Shown piece by piece: positions 7,340 through 17,980 of a DNA stretch of 59,972 nucleotides. A model generated the notes under the pieces. The model was not told the DNA's origin and searched no databases. It saw only the letters and a program-made list of their open reading frames with translations. Position 1 is the first letter of the stretch, and every line of letters begins with the position of its first letter. The stretch comes from Deltaproteobacteria bacterium (GTDB lineage: Bacteria > Desulfobacterota > Desulfovibrionia > Desulfovibrionales > Desulfovibrionaceae): NCBI GenBank assembly GCA_031285295.1, contig JAITWK010000043.1, positions 1 through 59,972 on the forward strand, given 5' to 3'. A program made the position numbers and the translations under genes.

Positions 7340-7464
7340 TATTGCCTCTGTGTCCGCGTTCGCCGCTTCGTTCACTTAATTGACCAAGTGATGTTCGTTT
7401 TATTCTTGTCGTTACTTGAATTTTAAGTACAAAAGCCTTACTTTGTTTTTAAGTGAGGAGCTTC

Positions 7465-8295
7465 ATGTCAATGGAACTGAAACCACTGTCACCAACCAAC
7501 GATTTCGTTTTCAAAAAAATCTTTGGCGAAAATTTGAATATTTTGAGAGATTTCCTGGGCGCTGTGTTGGACTTGCCCACCGAAGAGTATAAAGACCTGA
7601 CCGTACTTGATCCTAACCTGGAGCGGGAATACCTTGATGACAAGCTCGGTATTCTTGATGTCAAAGTTACCACTGGTTCCGGCAAGGTGCTTGATATTGA
7701 GGTACAGATAAAGCCGCAACGATCCATCTGGAAAAGAATGCTGTTCTACACATCCAAAATGGTTGTAGAACAGGTAAAAAGTGGCCACCCGTATGACAAA
7801 ATCAACAGAGCAATCAGTATCTTGATCACCGATTTTGTTATGGTTAAGGAAAACAATTCGTACCATAACTGCTTCCGTCTTTATGACGAAAAAACCGAGG
7901 CACATTTTCAGGATTCCTTTGAGATCAATGTTTTGGAGATACCAAAACTAAATACGGCTGATTGTACGCAACTGGGAAACTGGATGCGCTTCTTCAGCGC
8001 AACTACAGAGGAGGATTTTATGAACGCAGCGCTAACAAGCCCGGCTATAAATGAAGCCTGGGGCGTCATAAAAGTCCTGAGTGGTGATGAACGAGCCAGA
8101 GCCTTGGCCGAAGCCCGGGAAAAGCACCTTATGGACATGGCTTCTTATGCGGACGATGCCCGGTATGAGGGCAAGCATGAAGGAAAATTGGAAGTTGCCC
8201 GAAATGCCTTGCTTGAAAATTTACCTATAGAAATCATTGCTAAATTGACCGGTCTATCTTCTGATGAAATACAGCAGATTGCCCGCCTTTCGTAG
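7465..8295 (+). CDS. Rpn-family (PD-(D/E)XK) recombination-promoting nuclease / 'transposase'
   Basis: A ~277-residue protein of the Rpn/YhgA-like PF12784 family. Features are LSPTNDFVFKKIFGEN at the N-terminus, then LGILDVKVTTGSGKVLDIEVQ, which carries the D...ExQ nuclease core, and the RMLFYTSKMVVEQV helix. The C-terminal region has a charged helix (EGKHEGKLEVARNAL) and a small LTGLSSDEIQQIA module typical of this family. GAGGAG at 7455-7460 fits the ATG at 7465; 7471 is an alternative. Relatives are DNA endonucleases of mobile character. A strong palindromic terminator follows at 8311. Confidence 0.85.
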   Translation: MSMELKPLSPTNDFVFKKIFGENLNILRDFLGAVLDLPTEEYKDLTVLDPNLEREYLDDKLGILDVKVTTGSGKVLDIEVQIKPQRSIWKRMLFYTSKMVVEQVKSGHPYDKINRAISILITDFVMVKENNSYHNCFRLYDEKTEAHFQDSFEINVLEIPKLNTADCTQLGNWMRFFSATTEEDFMNAALTSPAINEAWGVIKVLSGDERARALAEAREKHLMDMASYADDARYEGKHEGKLEVARNALLENLPIEIIAKLTGLSSDEIQQIARLS

Positions 8296-8310
8296 TAGCC
8301 GAGCTTTTCT

Positions 8311-8359
8311 AGCCCCCAAATAACAAAAGCGGCCTAAACCGCTTTTGTTATTTGGGGCT
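8311..8359. terminator. Bidirectional terminator between rpn-like gene and chemoreceptor
   Basis: The arms 8311-8332 and 8339-8359 pair over ~21 bp (AGCCCCAAATAACAAAAGCGG and its complement, with one bulged C) around the loop CCTAAA. It separates two convergent genes. Its AAAAGCGG/CCGCTTTT core recurs at 13664 and 29923. Confidence 0.8.
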
Positions 8360-8379
8360 TTGCCCATCCTCTTTACATG

Positions 8380-10800
8380 CTACTTCTGCAATTCCGCCAT
8401 TACAGCGTTAAGCTCCTGCGCCATGTTCGAGAGTTCCTGCACGGCAGAGGATGACTGCACCATACCCTCGGCAGTTTCACCAACGATTTTGTTGATTTCC
8501 TCAATGGCGTTGTTGATTTCTTCGGAAGTGGCGCTTTGCTGTTCCGCAGCCGTGGCAATGGACGACACCACCGCCGAGTTGGCCGAGGCCAGATTGACGA
8601 TTTCCGAAAGCGCCTGACCGGAAGTATTGGCCAATTCCGTGGCTTCGGTTACGGCCTTGGCCGCTTCGTTAACCTCATTGATATTGGTGCGGGCCGAGTT
8701 CTGAATGGCCGTGATGTTGCTGCCCACTTCATGCGTGGCGGTCATGGTTTTTTCCGCCAGCTTGCGCACTTCATCGGCCACCACCGCAAAGCCGCGCCCG
8801 GCTTCACCGGCGCGGGCTGCTTCAATGGCGGCGTTAAGGGCCAGCAGGTTGGTTTGATCCGCTATATCGGAAATGACGTTCATCACCCCGCCTATGCTCT
8901 CGGCCTGCGTTCCCAGTTCCTGCATGTTTGTCTGAAGATGTGTGGCAACCGTATGCACCTGGTTGATGGATTGCACCACTTTGTCAACCAGTCCCGCGCC
9001 GTCCTGGGCCTTGGCTCTGGTCAGTTCAGACTGTTCCGAGGCCTGACCGGCGTTGCGGGCCACTTCCAGCACGGTGGAGTTCATTTCGGTCATGGCCGAA
9101 GCAGTGCTTTCTACCCGGTCGCGCTGCATTTCGGCCCCGCGTGAAACCTGTTCCACCTGGGCGGAAATTTCTTCGGAGGCAGCAGCCACCCGGTTGGATA
9201 TTTCCGTAGCCTGATCGGTTACGTTGCGAATCAAGCGCTGCTGCCGTTTGGCGAGGGTAACATCGGTGCAAATTTCCATGAAGCCCTGTACAACGCCCTT
9301 TTCATCAAACAGGGGCAGAGCGGAGACGGAAAGTTCAAACTCCTGGCCCGGAGCGGGATGGCTGACAACTTCGGCGTGTACAACTCCCTTGCTCTGAATC
9401 GCCTTGGTGGCGCAACATTCGGCATTGTTGCAGTTGGGGGTGTTTAAGCAGGAACCGCAATTTTTGCCTGTCATGTCGCTGCCGAGCATTGTGTGGACAA
9501 TATTGTTTGAGAAGCGGACTTTTTTATCGAGATCGCCGGTAAAAATACCCAGGGGCATTGCATCCAGAACCTTGGTATAAGAGTCACACACCATGTTGAC
9601 GCTGGTAGCCAGCGCCGAGAATGAGCCGGGGAAGGACTTGGCGTCGCTTCGGATTCGATAATCCCCCACAAGTATTTCGCGGGCACCTTCCTGTATATCG
9701 GCAATAAGCAGTTCAATCACTTGCGGAATCTGCCGCAGGGCGGTCAGCATGCGGCCTACTTCGCCACCTTCGTGGTTTTTGATTTCGGCCTTGAAGTCGC
9801 CTGTGGCAATGGCATCGGCAAAATTGCTCATGCCGCGCAGAGTACGAATCAGACCGATGATGATTAGCACGGCCAGCAGAATGCCCAGCAACAGGCCACC
9901 CGCGCTTACGCTGAGCAGCAGTGTTTGCCCGGACCGGCTTTCAGCGGTAATGGCCGGGCCGCTCTCACTCATGCGCTGGTTGTAGGATTCGCTCAGAGCT
10001 TGAATCTCTTTCATAAAAATGGAGCGGAACTCACGGCTCTCCGCCAGCGACCCGGCAGTGGCGTCCGCCGCTTGCAGCATGGCATTAGTGGCGGCAAACA
10101 TCTTTTCAGCCGCTGGCATCAACTCGCCACTGTAAACTTGCCTGACTTCCGGCAAAACAATAAAGGCACCCATTTCTTGCAACTGGGTGTTCATGTCCTT
10201 AATTATGGCAACCATCTGCTCCCGGTCGCTTGCCGAGCGTCCATAATAAAAGCGCCCCATGGCGGAGAGCAGGCGTCCATACTCAATCAGGGATGTATTA
10301 ATGCTAAAAAGCAACTGGCTGTTATTGTTGGCGGCGGCTGTTTCCGACATACGTTGAAAAGCGCCGTGCATGATCCTGGAATTTGGCCGCACCGAATTAT
10401 CATACAAATCCAGCATTACTTTAATATCAGCCGCGATTTTGTTCAGGGTTCCGGCATAGTTGCGCCCGGCGGCGCGAAGGCGATTGGTGGTTTCGATGCT
10501 CTCCTTGAGCGTCATATCTTTTTGGGCTTCCGCAAGCTTTTTATCCAGACTATCCAGCGCGGTCACCGCCGAGTTCATTACAGCCGGGTCGCGTGAACTC
10601 ATAAAGGCGTTCGCCCCGGTGGTTGCAGTGAGCAAATCGACCATGGCGTCACTGGTGCTGACGTTCATCCGGGCGAGTCTGCGGTATTCGGAAAGTCCGT
10701 CTATGGATTTATTCAGATAGTTATAGCCTGCAAAGGATACCACAGCCAAAATGACCATCATGCTGACAAAACCGATTATGATCTTGTGCTTCGTTGTCAT
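8380..10800 (-). CDS. Methyl-accepting chemotaxis protein with Cys-rich PAS domain (copy 1)
   Basis: An 806-residue chemoreceptor: TM1 ~7-29, periplasmic helical sensor ~30-293, TM2 ~294-320, HAMP ~320-375, a linker, PAS ~410-520, then the methyl-accepting signalling hairpin ~530-806, whose tip includes [20 protein letters not shown] and [20 protein letters not shown]. It should signal through CheA/CheW. The PAS contains C448, C451, C457, C462 and C463 (CX2CX5CX4CC), conserved in the two neighbouring paralogues and possibly metal- or cluster-binding. No CheR-docking pentapeptide is seen at the end. The start is well supported (GGGGGG upstream). Confidence 0.92.
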   Translation of the reverse strand: MTTKHKIIIGFVSMMVILAVVSFAGYNYLNKSIDGLSEYRRLARMNVSTSDAMVDLLTATTGANAFMSSRDPAVMNSAVTALDSLDKKLAEAQKDMTLKESIETTNRLRAAGRNYAGTLNKIAADIKVMLDLYDNSVRPNSRIMHGAFQRMSETAAANNNSQLLFSINTSLIEYGRLLSAMGRFYYGRSASDREQMVAIIKDMNTQLQEMGAFIVLPEVRQVYSGELMPAAEKMFAATNAMLQAADATAGSLAESREFRSIFMKEIQALSESYNQRMSESGPAITAESRSGQTLLLSVSAGGLLLGILLAVLIIIGLIRTLRGMSNFADAIATGDFKAEIKNHEGGEVGRMLTALRQIPQVIELLIADIQEGAREILVGDYRIRSDAKSFPGSFSALATSVNMVCDSYTKVLDAMPLGIFTGDLDKKVRFSNNIVHTMLGSDMTGKNCGSCLNTPNCNNAECCATKAIQSKGVVHAEVVSHPAPGQEFELSVSALPLFDEKGVVQGFMEICTDVTLAKRQQRLIRNVTDQATEISNRVAAASEEISAQVEQVSRGAEMQRDRVESTASAMTEMNSTVLEVARNAGQASEQSELTRAKAQDGAGLVDKVVQSINQVHTVATHLQTNMQELGTQAESIGGVMNVISDIADQTNLLALNAAIEAARAGEAGRGFAVVADEVRKLAEKTMTATHEVGSNITAIQNSARTNINEVNEAAKAVTEATELANTSGQALSEIVNLASANSAVVSSIATAAEQQSATSEEINNAIEEINKIVGETAEGMVQSSSAVQELSNMAQELNAVMAELQK

Positions 10801-10909
10801 GGAAATTTCCCCCCTTGAAAATGGAGCATTAAATCAGTTTTATGATGCTTGGTACAATACCCCTTTAAATACAGCCTGCCTATTAGATACCATTTCTGTG
10901 TGAAAAATA

Positions 10910-10942
10910 ACGCGCGGCGTTGCCCATGCAAACGCCGCGCGT
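10910..10942 (-). terminator. Terminator of chemoreceptor copy 2
   Basis: ACGCGCGGCGTT and AACGCCGCGCGT form a perfect 12-bp stem with a 9-nt loop. On the minus strand it is followed by TTATTTTT, and it lies 19 bp past the stop of the gene at 10961. Confidence 0.8.
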
Positions 10943-10960
10943 AACAACCAATTATATCCT

Positions 10961-13378
10961 CTACTTCTGCAGTTCAGCCATTACTGTATTCAGTTCCTGA
11001 GCCATGCGCGAGAGTTCCTGCACGGCGGAGGAAGATTGCACCATGCCCTCGGTGGTTTCACCCACAATCTTGTTAATCTCCTCAATGGAATGGCTGATCT
11101 CTTCAGAGGTAGCGCTCTGCTCCTCAGCAGCGGTGGCGATGGAGGCTACCACGGCGGAGTTGGCCGAGGCCAGACTGACGATTTCCGCAAGCGCCTGGCC
11201 GGAGGTATTGGCCAGCCCGGTAGCCTCGTTAATCGCCTTGGCCGCTTCGTTTACCTCATTGATATTGGCACGTGTGGAATTTTGAATGGCCGTGATGTTG
11301 CTGCCCACTTCATGCGTGGCGGACATGGTTTTTTCCGCCAGCTTGCGCACTTCGTCAGCCACTACCGCAAAGCCGCGCCCGGCCTCGCCAGCTCTGGCCG
11401 CTTCAATGGCCGCGTTAAGGGCCAGCAGGTTGGTCTGATCCGCGATATCGGAAATGACGTTCATCACCCCGCCGATGCTCTCGGCCTGAGCGCCCAGTTC
11501 CTGCATGTTTGTTTGCAGGTTCGTGGCAACCGCATGCACCTGATTGATGGAACGCACCACGCTTTCCACCAGGGTAGCGCCATCATTGGCCTTGCTTCTG
11601 GTCTGTTCCGATTGTTCCGAAGCCTGCCCGGCGTTGCGGGCCACTTCCAGCACAGTGGAGTTCATTTCGGTCATGGCCGAGGCAGTGCTTTCCACCCGGT
11701 CGCGCTGTGTTTCCGCCCCGCGTGAAACCTGCTCTACCTGGGCTGCCAGTTCTTCGGAAGCCGCTGCTACCCGGTTGGATATTTCCGTAGCCTGTTCGGT
11801 TACGCGGTCAATTTTGTGCTGCTGCTGCTTGGATTCGGTAATATCTGCGCAAATTTCCATAAAGCCGTGCACGTTATGCTTTTCATCAAACAAGGGCAGA
11901 GCGGAAACAGAAAGCTCCAACGCCTTGCCAGAAGACGGATGGATGATAACTTCGGCGTTGACAACGGCCTTGCTCTGCATGGCCTTGGCGCCGCAGCACT
12001 CGGCATTGTTGCATTTTGCGGTGTTGAAGCAGGAGGCGCATTGCATGCCTGCCATATCTTTACCGAGAACATTATGGACAAGCTTGTTCGAGTAACGGAC
12101 TGTTTTGTCGGCATCGGCGGTAAAAATAGCCAGGGGCATCTCATCAAGCACGCCGGTATAGGCATCGCATACCTGGTTGACGCTGGTTGCCAGCGTTTCA
12201 AAGGAGCCGGGGAAGGATTTGGCGTTAATTCTGGCCCGATAGTGACCGATAAGTATTTCACCGGCATCTTTATGCATATCACCGATAAGCCGTTCCAGCA
12301 CTTGCGGAATCTGGCGCATGGCCGTCAGCATGTGTCCCACTTCGCCGCCCTCGCGGCTTCTGACCTCGGCCTTGAAATCACCTTCGGCAATGGCATCGGC
12401 AAAGGCGCTCATGTTGCGCAGCACCCGTACCAGGCCCATGATAATAAACACGGCCAGCATAATGCCAAGCAACAGCCCCGCGCCGGTTACGCCCACCATA
12501 AGATTTTGGGCGGTGGCGTTTGCCGCCAAAGTGGCCGCGCCCTGATTGTTCATCTGATTGTTCACGTCCTCGCTGATCCGGGTAGCGATTTGCCTGATGC
12601 TGTCGCTTATCACCAGAAGATCGGCGTTGGCCTTGATGGTAGCGTTAATGTCCTTCGCGATGGTAGTAGAAGCCGCCATCATGGTGTCATAAACCTGCTT
12701 GACCTTGGCCACGGCTATGCGTCCTTCCTCGATGCGCACCAGGGTATCGAAAACAGCTATTTGCTTGCCGAACTCCGCCAGAGCTTCATCCGCTTCCTTG
12801 ATACTGGCCTCGTTGCGGGAATAGGCAGAGCGGGCAAAAGCAGAGCGGGTTACGGCCAACTGATCCATTGTCACAAACACCTGATCAAGCATGGGCCGGT
12901 TGCCGATGGAATGAGCGATTTTGCCCAGAGCGATCAATTCCGCGCTCATCCGCCGTCCGGCTGGCCGCATTTGGTCTTGATATTCAGATACGACCAGCAA
13001 AACATCCTTTTCCAGAATGTCCATTCCGGATGATTGTTCACCAAGGCGCGTTTGAATTTCGGTCAAGGCGTCACGCGTTTCTTTTTTGGCCGTCAATCCT
13101 TCGATATTTTTAATAAGATCCCGGTTTTTAGTAATATCACCCCGGGCGCTCTGCATATTTTTAGTGTTCAGATCAATACGAAACAGTCTGATATTTGCCG
13201 AGGAATCGATCTGATTGGATACGACATCCGAGGTACCCACGTTAAGTCGGGCCAGGCGGCGATACTCATTAAATGACTCTGTCGCGCCGGAAAGACTGAT
13301 ATATCCGATAACGGCGACAACGCCGATCAGGACAACCATCACAACAAATCCCAAAATTATTTTAAACTTTGTGGTCAT
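10961..13378 (-). CDS. Methyl-accepting chemotaxis protein with Cys-rich PAS domain (copy 2)
   Basis: An 805-residue paralogue of the receptors at 8380 and 13711. Architecture is the same: TM1, a ~260-residue periplasmic helical domain, TM2, HAMP, PAS and the signalling domain. The cytoplasmic half is nearly identical to its neighbours, while the periplasmic domain (residues ~30-290) differs strongly, so the three probably sense different signals or sense through different partners. The PAS holds [17 protein letters not shown], the same Cys cluster. It has its own terminator and an upstream region resembling that of copy 3, so it is likely transcribed alone. Confidence 0.92.
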   Translation of the reverse strand: MTTKFKIILGFVVMVVLIGVVAVIGYISLSGATESFNEYRRLARLNVGTSDVVSNQIDSSANIRLFRIDLNTKNMQSARGDITKNRDLIKNIEGLTAKKETRDALTEIQTRLGEQSSGMDILEKDVLLVVSEYQDQMRPAGRRMSAELIALGKIAHSIGNRPMLDQVFVTMDQLAVTRSAFARSAYSRNEASIKEADEALAEFGKQIAVFDTLVRIEEGRIAVAKVKQVYDTMMAASTTIAKDINATIKANADLLVISDSIRQIATRISEDVNNQMNNQGAATLAANATAQNLMVGVTGAGLLLGIMLAVFIIMGLVRVLRNMSAFADAIAEGDFKAEVRSREGGEVGHMLTAMRQIPQVLERLIGDMHKDAGEILIGHYRARINAKSFPGSFETLATSVNQVCDAYTGVLDEMPLAIFTADADKTVRYSNKLVHNVLGKDMAGMQCASCFNTAKCNNAECCGAKAMQSKAVVNAEVIIHPSSGKALELSVSALPLFDEKHNVHGFMEICADITESKQQQHKIDRVTEQATEISNRVAAASEELAAQVEQVSRGAETQRDRVESTASAMTEMNSTVLEVARNAGQASEQSEQTRSKANDGATLVESVVRSINQVHAVATNLQTNMQELGAQAESIGGVMNVISDIADQTNLLALNAAIEAARAGEAGRGFAVVADEVRKLAEKTMSATHEVGSNITAIQNSTRANINEVNEAAKAINEATGLANTSGQALAEIVSLASANSAVVASIATAAEEQSATSEEISHSIEEINKIVGETTEGMVQSSSAVQELSRMAQELNTVMAELQK

Positions 13379-13460
13379 TTTGACCCCCCTGTTTTTATTA
13401 TATTTTTCACAAATAACCTTTATGAAAAATATGGCTTATCCATAAACTAACACACTGATT

Positions 13461-13492
13461 ATAATTATTCCAGACTAATTGCGTACTATTAG
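13461..13492 (-). promoter_or_regulatory. Conserved upstream element of chemoreceptor copy 2
   Basis: ATTCCAGACTAATTGCGTACTATTAG, ~85-115 bp upstream of the start, closely matches the block before copy 3 (16211-16239). The shared core on the minus strand is CTAATxxTACGCAATxAxTCTGGAAT. Between this core and the gene, TTAGTTT and GGATAAG are also shared. It may be promoter or operator; it may also simply be retained from the duplication. The rest of 13379-13710 holds only this block and the terminator at 13664. Confidence 0.4.
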
Positions 13493-13663
13493 GAAACAAA
13501 TATACCCCCCCGAAAATTATGCAGTATTTTCAGCAAGATATACTGCAATAATTGTCTCGTACGCCATTTTTTAGCCAACCCTATACGCATACACAATTTA
13601 CAACGCGGCAGGTTGTCCGAACTATCTGGCGGCAAGAATTTTTAAAAAAGAATACAGGTCAAA

Positions 13664-13687
13664 AAAAAGCGGCCGAAGCCGCTTTTT
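13664..13687 (-). terminator. Terminator of chemoreceptor copy 3
   Basis: AAAAAGCGGC-CGAA-GCCGCTTTTT, a perfect 10-bp stem with a 4-nt loop. On the minus strand it runs into eight T. It lies 24 bp past the stop of the gene at 13711. The same core is at 8311 and 29923. Confidence 0.85.
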
Positions 13688-13710
13688 GGGGGATCCACCC
13701 GTTTTATTCC

Positions 13711-16128
13711 TTACTTCTGCAAATCCGCCATGACAGAGTTGAGCTCCAGCGCCATGCGCGAAAGTTCCTGCACGGCGGTGGAAGATTGCACCATGCCCTC
13801 GGTGGTTTCACCTACAATTTTGTTAATTTCTTCAATAGCATGACTGATTTCTTCGGAAGTGGCGCTTTGCTCCTCGGCAGCGGTGGCAATGGAGGTAACT
13901 ACAGAGGAGTTGGCGGAAGCCAGATTGACAATTTCCGAAAGCGCCTGACCGGAGGTATTGGCCAGGTCCGTGGCCTCGGTAATCGCCTTGGCCGCCTCGT
14001 TCACCTTGTCGATATTGCTGCGCGTAGAATTCTGAATAGCTGTAATATTGCTTCCCACTTCCTGAGTGGCGGTCATGGTTTTTTCCGCCAGCTTGCGCAC
14101 TTCATCGGCCACCACCGCAAAACCGCGCCCGGCCTCGCCGGCCCTGGCCGCTTCAATCGCCGCGTTAAGGGCCAGTAGGTTGGTTTGATCCGCTATGTCG
14201 GAAATGACGTTCATCACCCCGCCGATGCTCTCGGCCTGCGTTCCCAGTTCCTGCATATTTGTCTGAAGGTGCGTGGCAACCGTATGCACCTGATTGATGG
14301 AGTTAACCACTTTTTCCACCAGCGTGGCCCCGTCGTTGGCCTTGACTTTGGTCAGCTCGGACTGCTCCGAGGCCTGCCCGGCATTTTTCGCTACTTCCAT
14401 TACGGTGGAGTTCATTTCCGTCATGGCCGAGGCAGTGCTTTCCACCCGGTCGCGCTGTGTTTCCGCCCCGTTTGAAACCTGTTCCACCTGGGCCGCCAGC
14501 TCCTCGGAGGCAGCAGCCACCCGGTTGGATATTTCCGTGGCCTGCTCGGTGACGTTGCGGATCATGCGCTGTTGCTGCTTGGTTGCGGTAATATCGGCGC
14601 AAATCTCCATAAAACCTTGCGTAGCTCCCTGTTCATCCAGCAGGGGAATAGCGGAAACGGAAATTTCCAAATTATTGCCTGAAGCCGGATGGATATCAAT
14701 TTCCCCGGCTGCAACGCCTTTGTTCTGTATCGCCTGGGTGGCAAAGCATTTGTCATTGTTACAATTGGGGGTATTAAAACATGAAGCGCAGCTTCGGCCA
14801 GACATGTCGCCACCGAGAATCGACCGGGCAAGAGTGTTCGCGTAAAGAATCTTTTTGTCGCGGTCGCCGGTAAAAATGACCAGCGGCATGGTATCCAGAA
14901 TTTTCGTATAGGCGTCGCACACCGTATTGACGCTGGTAGCCAGCGTTTCAAATGAGCCGGGGAAACCATCGGCCTTTAGCCTGACCTGATACTCGCCAAC
15001 AAGAATTTTGGAGGAACCTGTTTTCAGATCGCCAATAAGCCGTTCCAACACTTGCGGAATCTGCCGCAAAGCCGCCAGCGTCTGACCGACTTCGCCGCCT
15101 TCACGGCTTTTGACCTCGGCCTTGAAATCACCCTGGGCAATGGCATCGGCAAAATTGCCCATGCCGCGCAGGGTGCGGACCAGGCCGATGATGATAAACA
15201 CGGCCATGATAATGCCCAGCAGCAACCCCACGCCGGTAACACTCAGCATGAAAGCCTGGGCTGCGGCATTGGCCGAAAGCGTGGCCGCATCCTGGTCATT
15301 CATCTGATTGTTGACGGTTTCGCTGACCGTGTCGGCAGCCTTTTCAAGTTCCGCATCAATCACGTCAACGTCCGCAGTAGCCTGAATAGCATCCCTGGCG
15401 TTCTTCCGCATTACATCGGCAGCGGCCAGAACATCACCATAAGCTTTGCGAATTGTAGCAAAGCGCGCACGGCCTTCGGGAGCGACCAGCGTCTTCTCGA
15501 TTGCGTCTATATCCTTGCCCAGCGCGGCCAGAGCCGCATCCGCGTTATCAGCGTTTACCAGGCTGCGGCTATAGGCCAGAATGGCGAGCCTACCCCGGAC
15601 AGCGCCCAAATTATCCAGGGCTGCCGCGTTCATGCTGACGCCGGTTTCGTTATCCAGCGAAGAAGCAAACCTGGTCAGTTCCGCCAGTTCGCGGCTCAGG
15701 GTCTGCATGGCCGGAATCATTTGCTTCTCGTAGCCATTAACTGTTCCCATTGAGGATTTTTCCATCGCATCTACAAGCAACAATTGATCGGCGGTGCGTT
15801 TTTCCATGATCTCCAGTGCGTCCAGGGTGGTCTTGCTGGCGGCAATGGCTTTGGTATCCGCAACCAGTTTCTGACTCTGGCTTAGCCGCTCGCGGGCGGC
15901 TGCCATGATTTTCGGATCCACATTAAGGCGAAACAAACGCCGTTGGGAGGTGGATTCGCGCTGCTCGGCGACAATATCGGAAGTGCGCACATTGAGTTGG
16001 GCCAGACGGCGGTATTCATTAAAGGCACTTGTCGCTCCGGCAAGGCTGATGTACCCAATGGCGGCGACTACGCCGATCAATACAACCATCACCACAAATC
16101 CGATAATTATTTTCAATTTTGTGGTCAT
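13711..16128 (-). CDS. Methyl-accepting chemotaxis protein with Cys-rich PAS domain (copy 3)
   Basis: An 805-residue third paralogue: TM1 ~8-30, periplasmic helical domain, TM2 ~295-320, HAMP, PAS and signalling domain ending [14 protein letters not shown]. The first 35 residues are close to copy 2 ([19 protein letters not shown]). The PAS carries [17 protein letters not shown]: four Cys at the same spacing, with the fifth replaced by Phe, so the four-Cys core (CX2CX5CX4C) is the conserved part. The gene is probably monocistronic, with its own upstream block and terminator. Confidence 0.92.
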   Translation of the reverse strand: MTTKLKIIIGFVVMVVLIGVVAAIGYISLAGATSAFNEYRRLAQLNVRTSDIVAEQRESTSQRRLFRLNVDPKIMAAARERLSQSQKLVADTKAIAASKTTLDALEIMEKRTADQLLLVDAMEKSSMGTVNGYEKQMIPAMQTLSRELAELTRFASSLDNETGVSMNAAALDNLGAVRGRLAILAYSRSLVNADNADAALAALGKDIDAIEKTLVAPEGRARFATIRKAYGDVLAAADVMRKNARDAIQATADVDVIDAELEKAADTVSETVNNQMNDQDAATLSANAAAQAFMLSVTGVGLLLGIIMAVFIIIGLVRTLRGMGNFADAIAQGDFKAEVKSREGGEVGQTLAALRQIPQVLERLIGDLKTGSSKILVGEYQVRLKADGFPGSFETLATSVNTVCDAYTKILDTMPLVIFTGDRDKKILYANTLARSILGGDMSGRSCASCFNTPNCNNDKCFATQAIQNKGVAAGEIDIHPASGNNLEISVSAIPLLDEQGATQGFMEICADITATKQQQRMIRNVTEQATEISNRVAAASEELAAQVEQVSNGAETQRDRVESTASAMTEMNSTVMEVAKNAGQASEQSELTKVKANDGATLVEKVVNSINQVHTVATHLQTNMQELGTQAESIGGVMNVISDIADQTNLLALNAAIEAARAGEAGRGFAVVADEVRKLAEKTMTATQEVGSNITAIQNSTRSNIDKVNEAAKAITEATDLANTSGQALSEIVNLASANSSVVTSIATAAEEQSATSEEISHAIEEINKIVGETTEGMVQSSTAVQELSRMALELNSVMADLQK

Positions 16129-16210
16129 CTCTGCTCCTGTGGGTTAGTATATTTTTTATGGACGCCATATAAAAAAATATACTTATCCTATAGTTACGAA
16201 ACTAAACATG

Positions 16211-16239
16211 ATAATTCCAGATTGATTGCGTATGATTAG
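16211..16239 (-). promoter_or_regulatory. Conserved upstream element of chemoreceptor copy 3
   Basis: The partner of the block at 13461-13492, about 85-110 bp upstream of the start. It carries the same ATTCCAGA...ATTGCGTA...ATTAG core, followed towards the gene by a shared GGATAAG/ATATTTTT stretch. Regulator unknown. The gap 16129-16491 contains this and the mobile element at 16294, nothing else recognisable. Confidence 0.4.
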
Positions 16240-16293
16240 AAAATTTGCATATTCAAGGCCGAGATTAGAGAGTCCCTCAATTTGAGCAAGGCA

Positions 16294-16420
16294 GGTAGTG
16301 CCTGCTTTTGCCGTCAGGCAAGGAAGATGAGTTTTTGCCGACTGGAGTGTACTCTTCTCGTACTCGACAGGAGGCAAAAACGATATCTGACGAAGCCTCA
16401 CGGCAAAATGAGGTACTACC
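16294..16420 (+). mobile_element. MITE-like 127-bp palindromic element (intergenic copy)
   Basis: It starts GGTAGTGCCTGCTTTTGCCG and ends CGGCAAAATGAGGTACTACC, giving ~26-bp imperfect terminal inverted repeats; the inner part also folds back (GTTTTTGCC/GGCAAAAAC and GAGTGTACTC). It has the same length as, and is inverted relative to, the copy inside glk (4403-4529), with ~10 differences. No transposase is encoded, so it would have to be mobilised in trans. Confidence 0.8.
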
Positions 16421-16491
16421 AGTTGCGGGCAGGAAAGGATTTGCAGAACAGAGGCGTTATCTGGCGCAGTCAGAAGAAAAGACTCTTTTGG

Positions 16492-17388
16492 CTACATTAT
16501 CCGGGAGCGGGAGACTCTGGCCATGGCTGCCTTTACCGGGCGCTCTTTTTGGGAAAGGGCTTCGAGAATAAGGGGTGTTCCCGCGCAGGTGGGGGCGAAA
16601 TCAAAGCGCAGCATCATGCAAGCGCCCAAAGGAACCGGTAGGCGAAAAAGGTTGGCGGCGCTGCGCATGCGGCCGGGGCTCCAGGTGGCTGCCGGGCCGA
16701 TCAAAATCGACCCGCAACTGAAGCGGCCGGGAATATCCAGTTGCCGAATCAGCTTACAGACGCGCAGGGGCGAAAGGTTCCGCTCAAGGCCAAATTCCGC
16801 AGCCGAACGGTCGCCTGCCTGGTGGGCGTCCAACGCCGTGGGCGTGCCCCTGCCCGGCGCTGCAAGCGCACTATTAATTGAGGCTTCAAGAGTACTCTGA
16901 CCCGGCGCAACAGGCGCGTTCTGTATTGTTGAAGCGGCATTGCGCTGCCCCATCCGAGCACAAATTCCCCGCAAAGACCAGGCGTTTGGAAAGCCGACAA
17001 GCAGCCCCCGGCTGGCCAGACGGCCAGCCTCGCGCAGCACGGCGGCGGGATTTTCGGCAAACTCCAGGCCGTTCAGACAGACCACATAATCAAAGCTGTG
17101 ATCCTCAAAAGGAAGTTGTTCGGGGTTGTTAAGGCTGATGTCAACGCGGCGTCCAAGGCGTTTACGCGCAAGCAAGGCCAATTCCTGGTTTTGTTCCTGC
17201 CCGGTGACATCAAAACCGGCTTCCCAGAAACTTTCCAGAAAACGCCCGGAAGCGCAAAAAAGTTCCAGCAGATTGTGTCCGCGACGCGGCCAGCCCGCAA
17301 TCATCCGGCGCAACAAAAGCTGCTGCGCGTCCAGAGCAAAGCCGCCACGCGGCGAGTCATACCAGACGTCGTAACTGAAAACAGGCAA
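16492..17388 (-). CDS. Class I SAM-dependent methyltransferase
   Basis: A 298-residue protein with a methyltransferase Rossmann core in the first ~150 residues: NLLELFCASGRFLESFWEAGFDVTGQEQN is motif I plus the acidic end of strand 2, LPFEDHSFDYVVCLNGLEFAENPAAVLREAGRL is the motif IV/post-IV region, and GLLVGFPNAWSLRGI follows. The C-terminal half is variable and cysteine/arginine-rich. The substrate cannot be told; relatives are annotated only as type-11-like methyltransferases. It does not clearly belong to an operon. Confidence 0.75.
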   Translation of the reverse strand: MPVFSYDVWYDSPRGGFALDAQQLLLRRMIAGWPRRGHNLLELFCASGRFLESFWEAGFDVTGQEQNQELALLARKRLGRRVDISLNNPEQLPFEDHSFDYVVCLNGLEFAENPAAVLREAGRLASRGLLVGFPNAWSLRGICARMGQRNAASTIQNAPVAPGQSTLEASINSALAAPGRGTPTALDAHQAGDRSAAEFGLERNLSPLRVCKLIRQLDIPGRFSCGSILIGPAATWSPGRMRSAANLFRLPVPLGACMMLRFDFAPTCAGTPLILEALSQKERPVKAAMARVSRSRIM

Positions 17389-17426
17389 GAAGAACCTACC
17401 ATTAAGGCTGGATAGTGTTACTTTAC

Positions 17427-17735
17427 CTAGAGCCTTAAAATCGAGTTGTCAGCACAGGCAAATTCGCAATAGCGATATTCCGAGGCTTCCTTTTCGTTTA
17501 ACCAGCGTTCATTGTCCACATGGTAACGGAAACTGATTTCCTCGCCGTTGGGCAATTCGATTTCAAGCGTGAAGCTGCCGTTCTTGTTTTTCTTCATAGG
17601 GTGGCGCTTTTCATCCCACTCATTGAACGATCCAACAATACAAACATTTTCGGCGTCGGCAACATCTTCGGGATCAAGCTTAAAACGTACCTTGCAGGTC
17701 GGACGGGACTTGAGGCGGTTGATCTTGATTGGCAT
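17427..17735 (-). CDS. Stand-alone isoamylase-N/CBM48-like glycogen-binding protein
   Basis: A 102-residue protein made of one early-set beta-sandwich: CKVRFKLDPEDVADAENVCIVGSFNEW, then MKKNKNGSFTLEIELPNGEEISFRYHVDNERWLNE. The VGSFNEW...F.Y.vDg-W pattern is that of the AMPK-beta/isoamylase N-terminal carbohydrate-binding module. There is no catalytic domain. The start is firm (GGAGGTGCTCAA before ATG). It probably binds glycogen or a related glucan; its partner is unknown. Confidence 0.8.
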   Translation of the reverse strand: MPIKINRLKSRPTCKVRFKLDPEDVADAENVCIVGSFNEWDEKRHPMKKNKNGSFTLEIELPNGEEISFRYHVDNERWLNEKEASEYRYCEFACADNSILRL

Positions 17736-17868
17736 TTGAGCACCTCCTGCGGGGAGACTCCCCGCGCATTACCGGAACAGCCTGCCGGGCCGACAGTACC
17801 CGGCGTTATTGGGAAACACCTTTTACTGCCTTAATTTTAATATGCAAATTATAAATACTATAAAAGAA

Positions 17869-17899
17869 GCCGTATCTAACGGCAAGCGAAAGATACGGC
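17869..17899 (-). terminator. Terminator-like hairpin after the gene at 17981
   Basis: GCCGTATCT and AGATACGGC form a perfect 9-bp stem with a 13-nt loop. On the minus strand it leads into CTTCTTTTATA. It sits in the 245-bp gap between two minus-strand genes. Confidence 0.6.
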
Positions 17900-17980
17900 A
17901 AAAACACAAGCAAATCCGGCTGGCAGCTTTTACCGGGCCGCTGTGTTGCATTTTATTTAAATAAAAAGGCGCTCATGACA

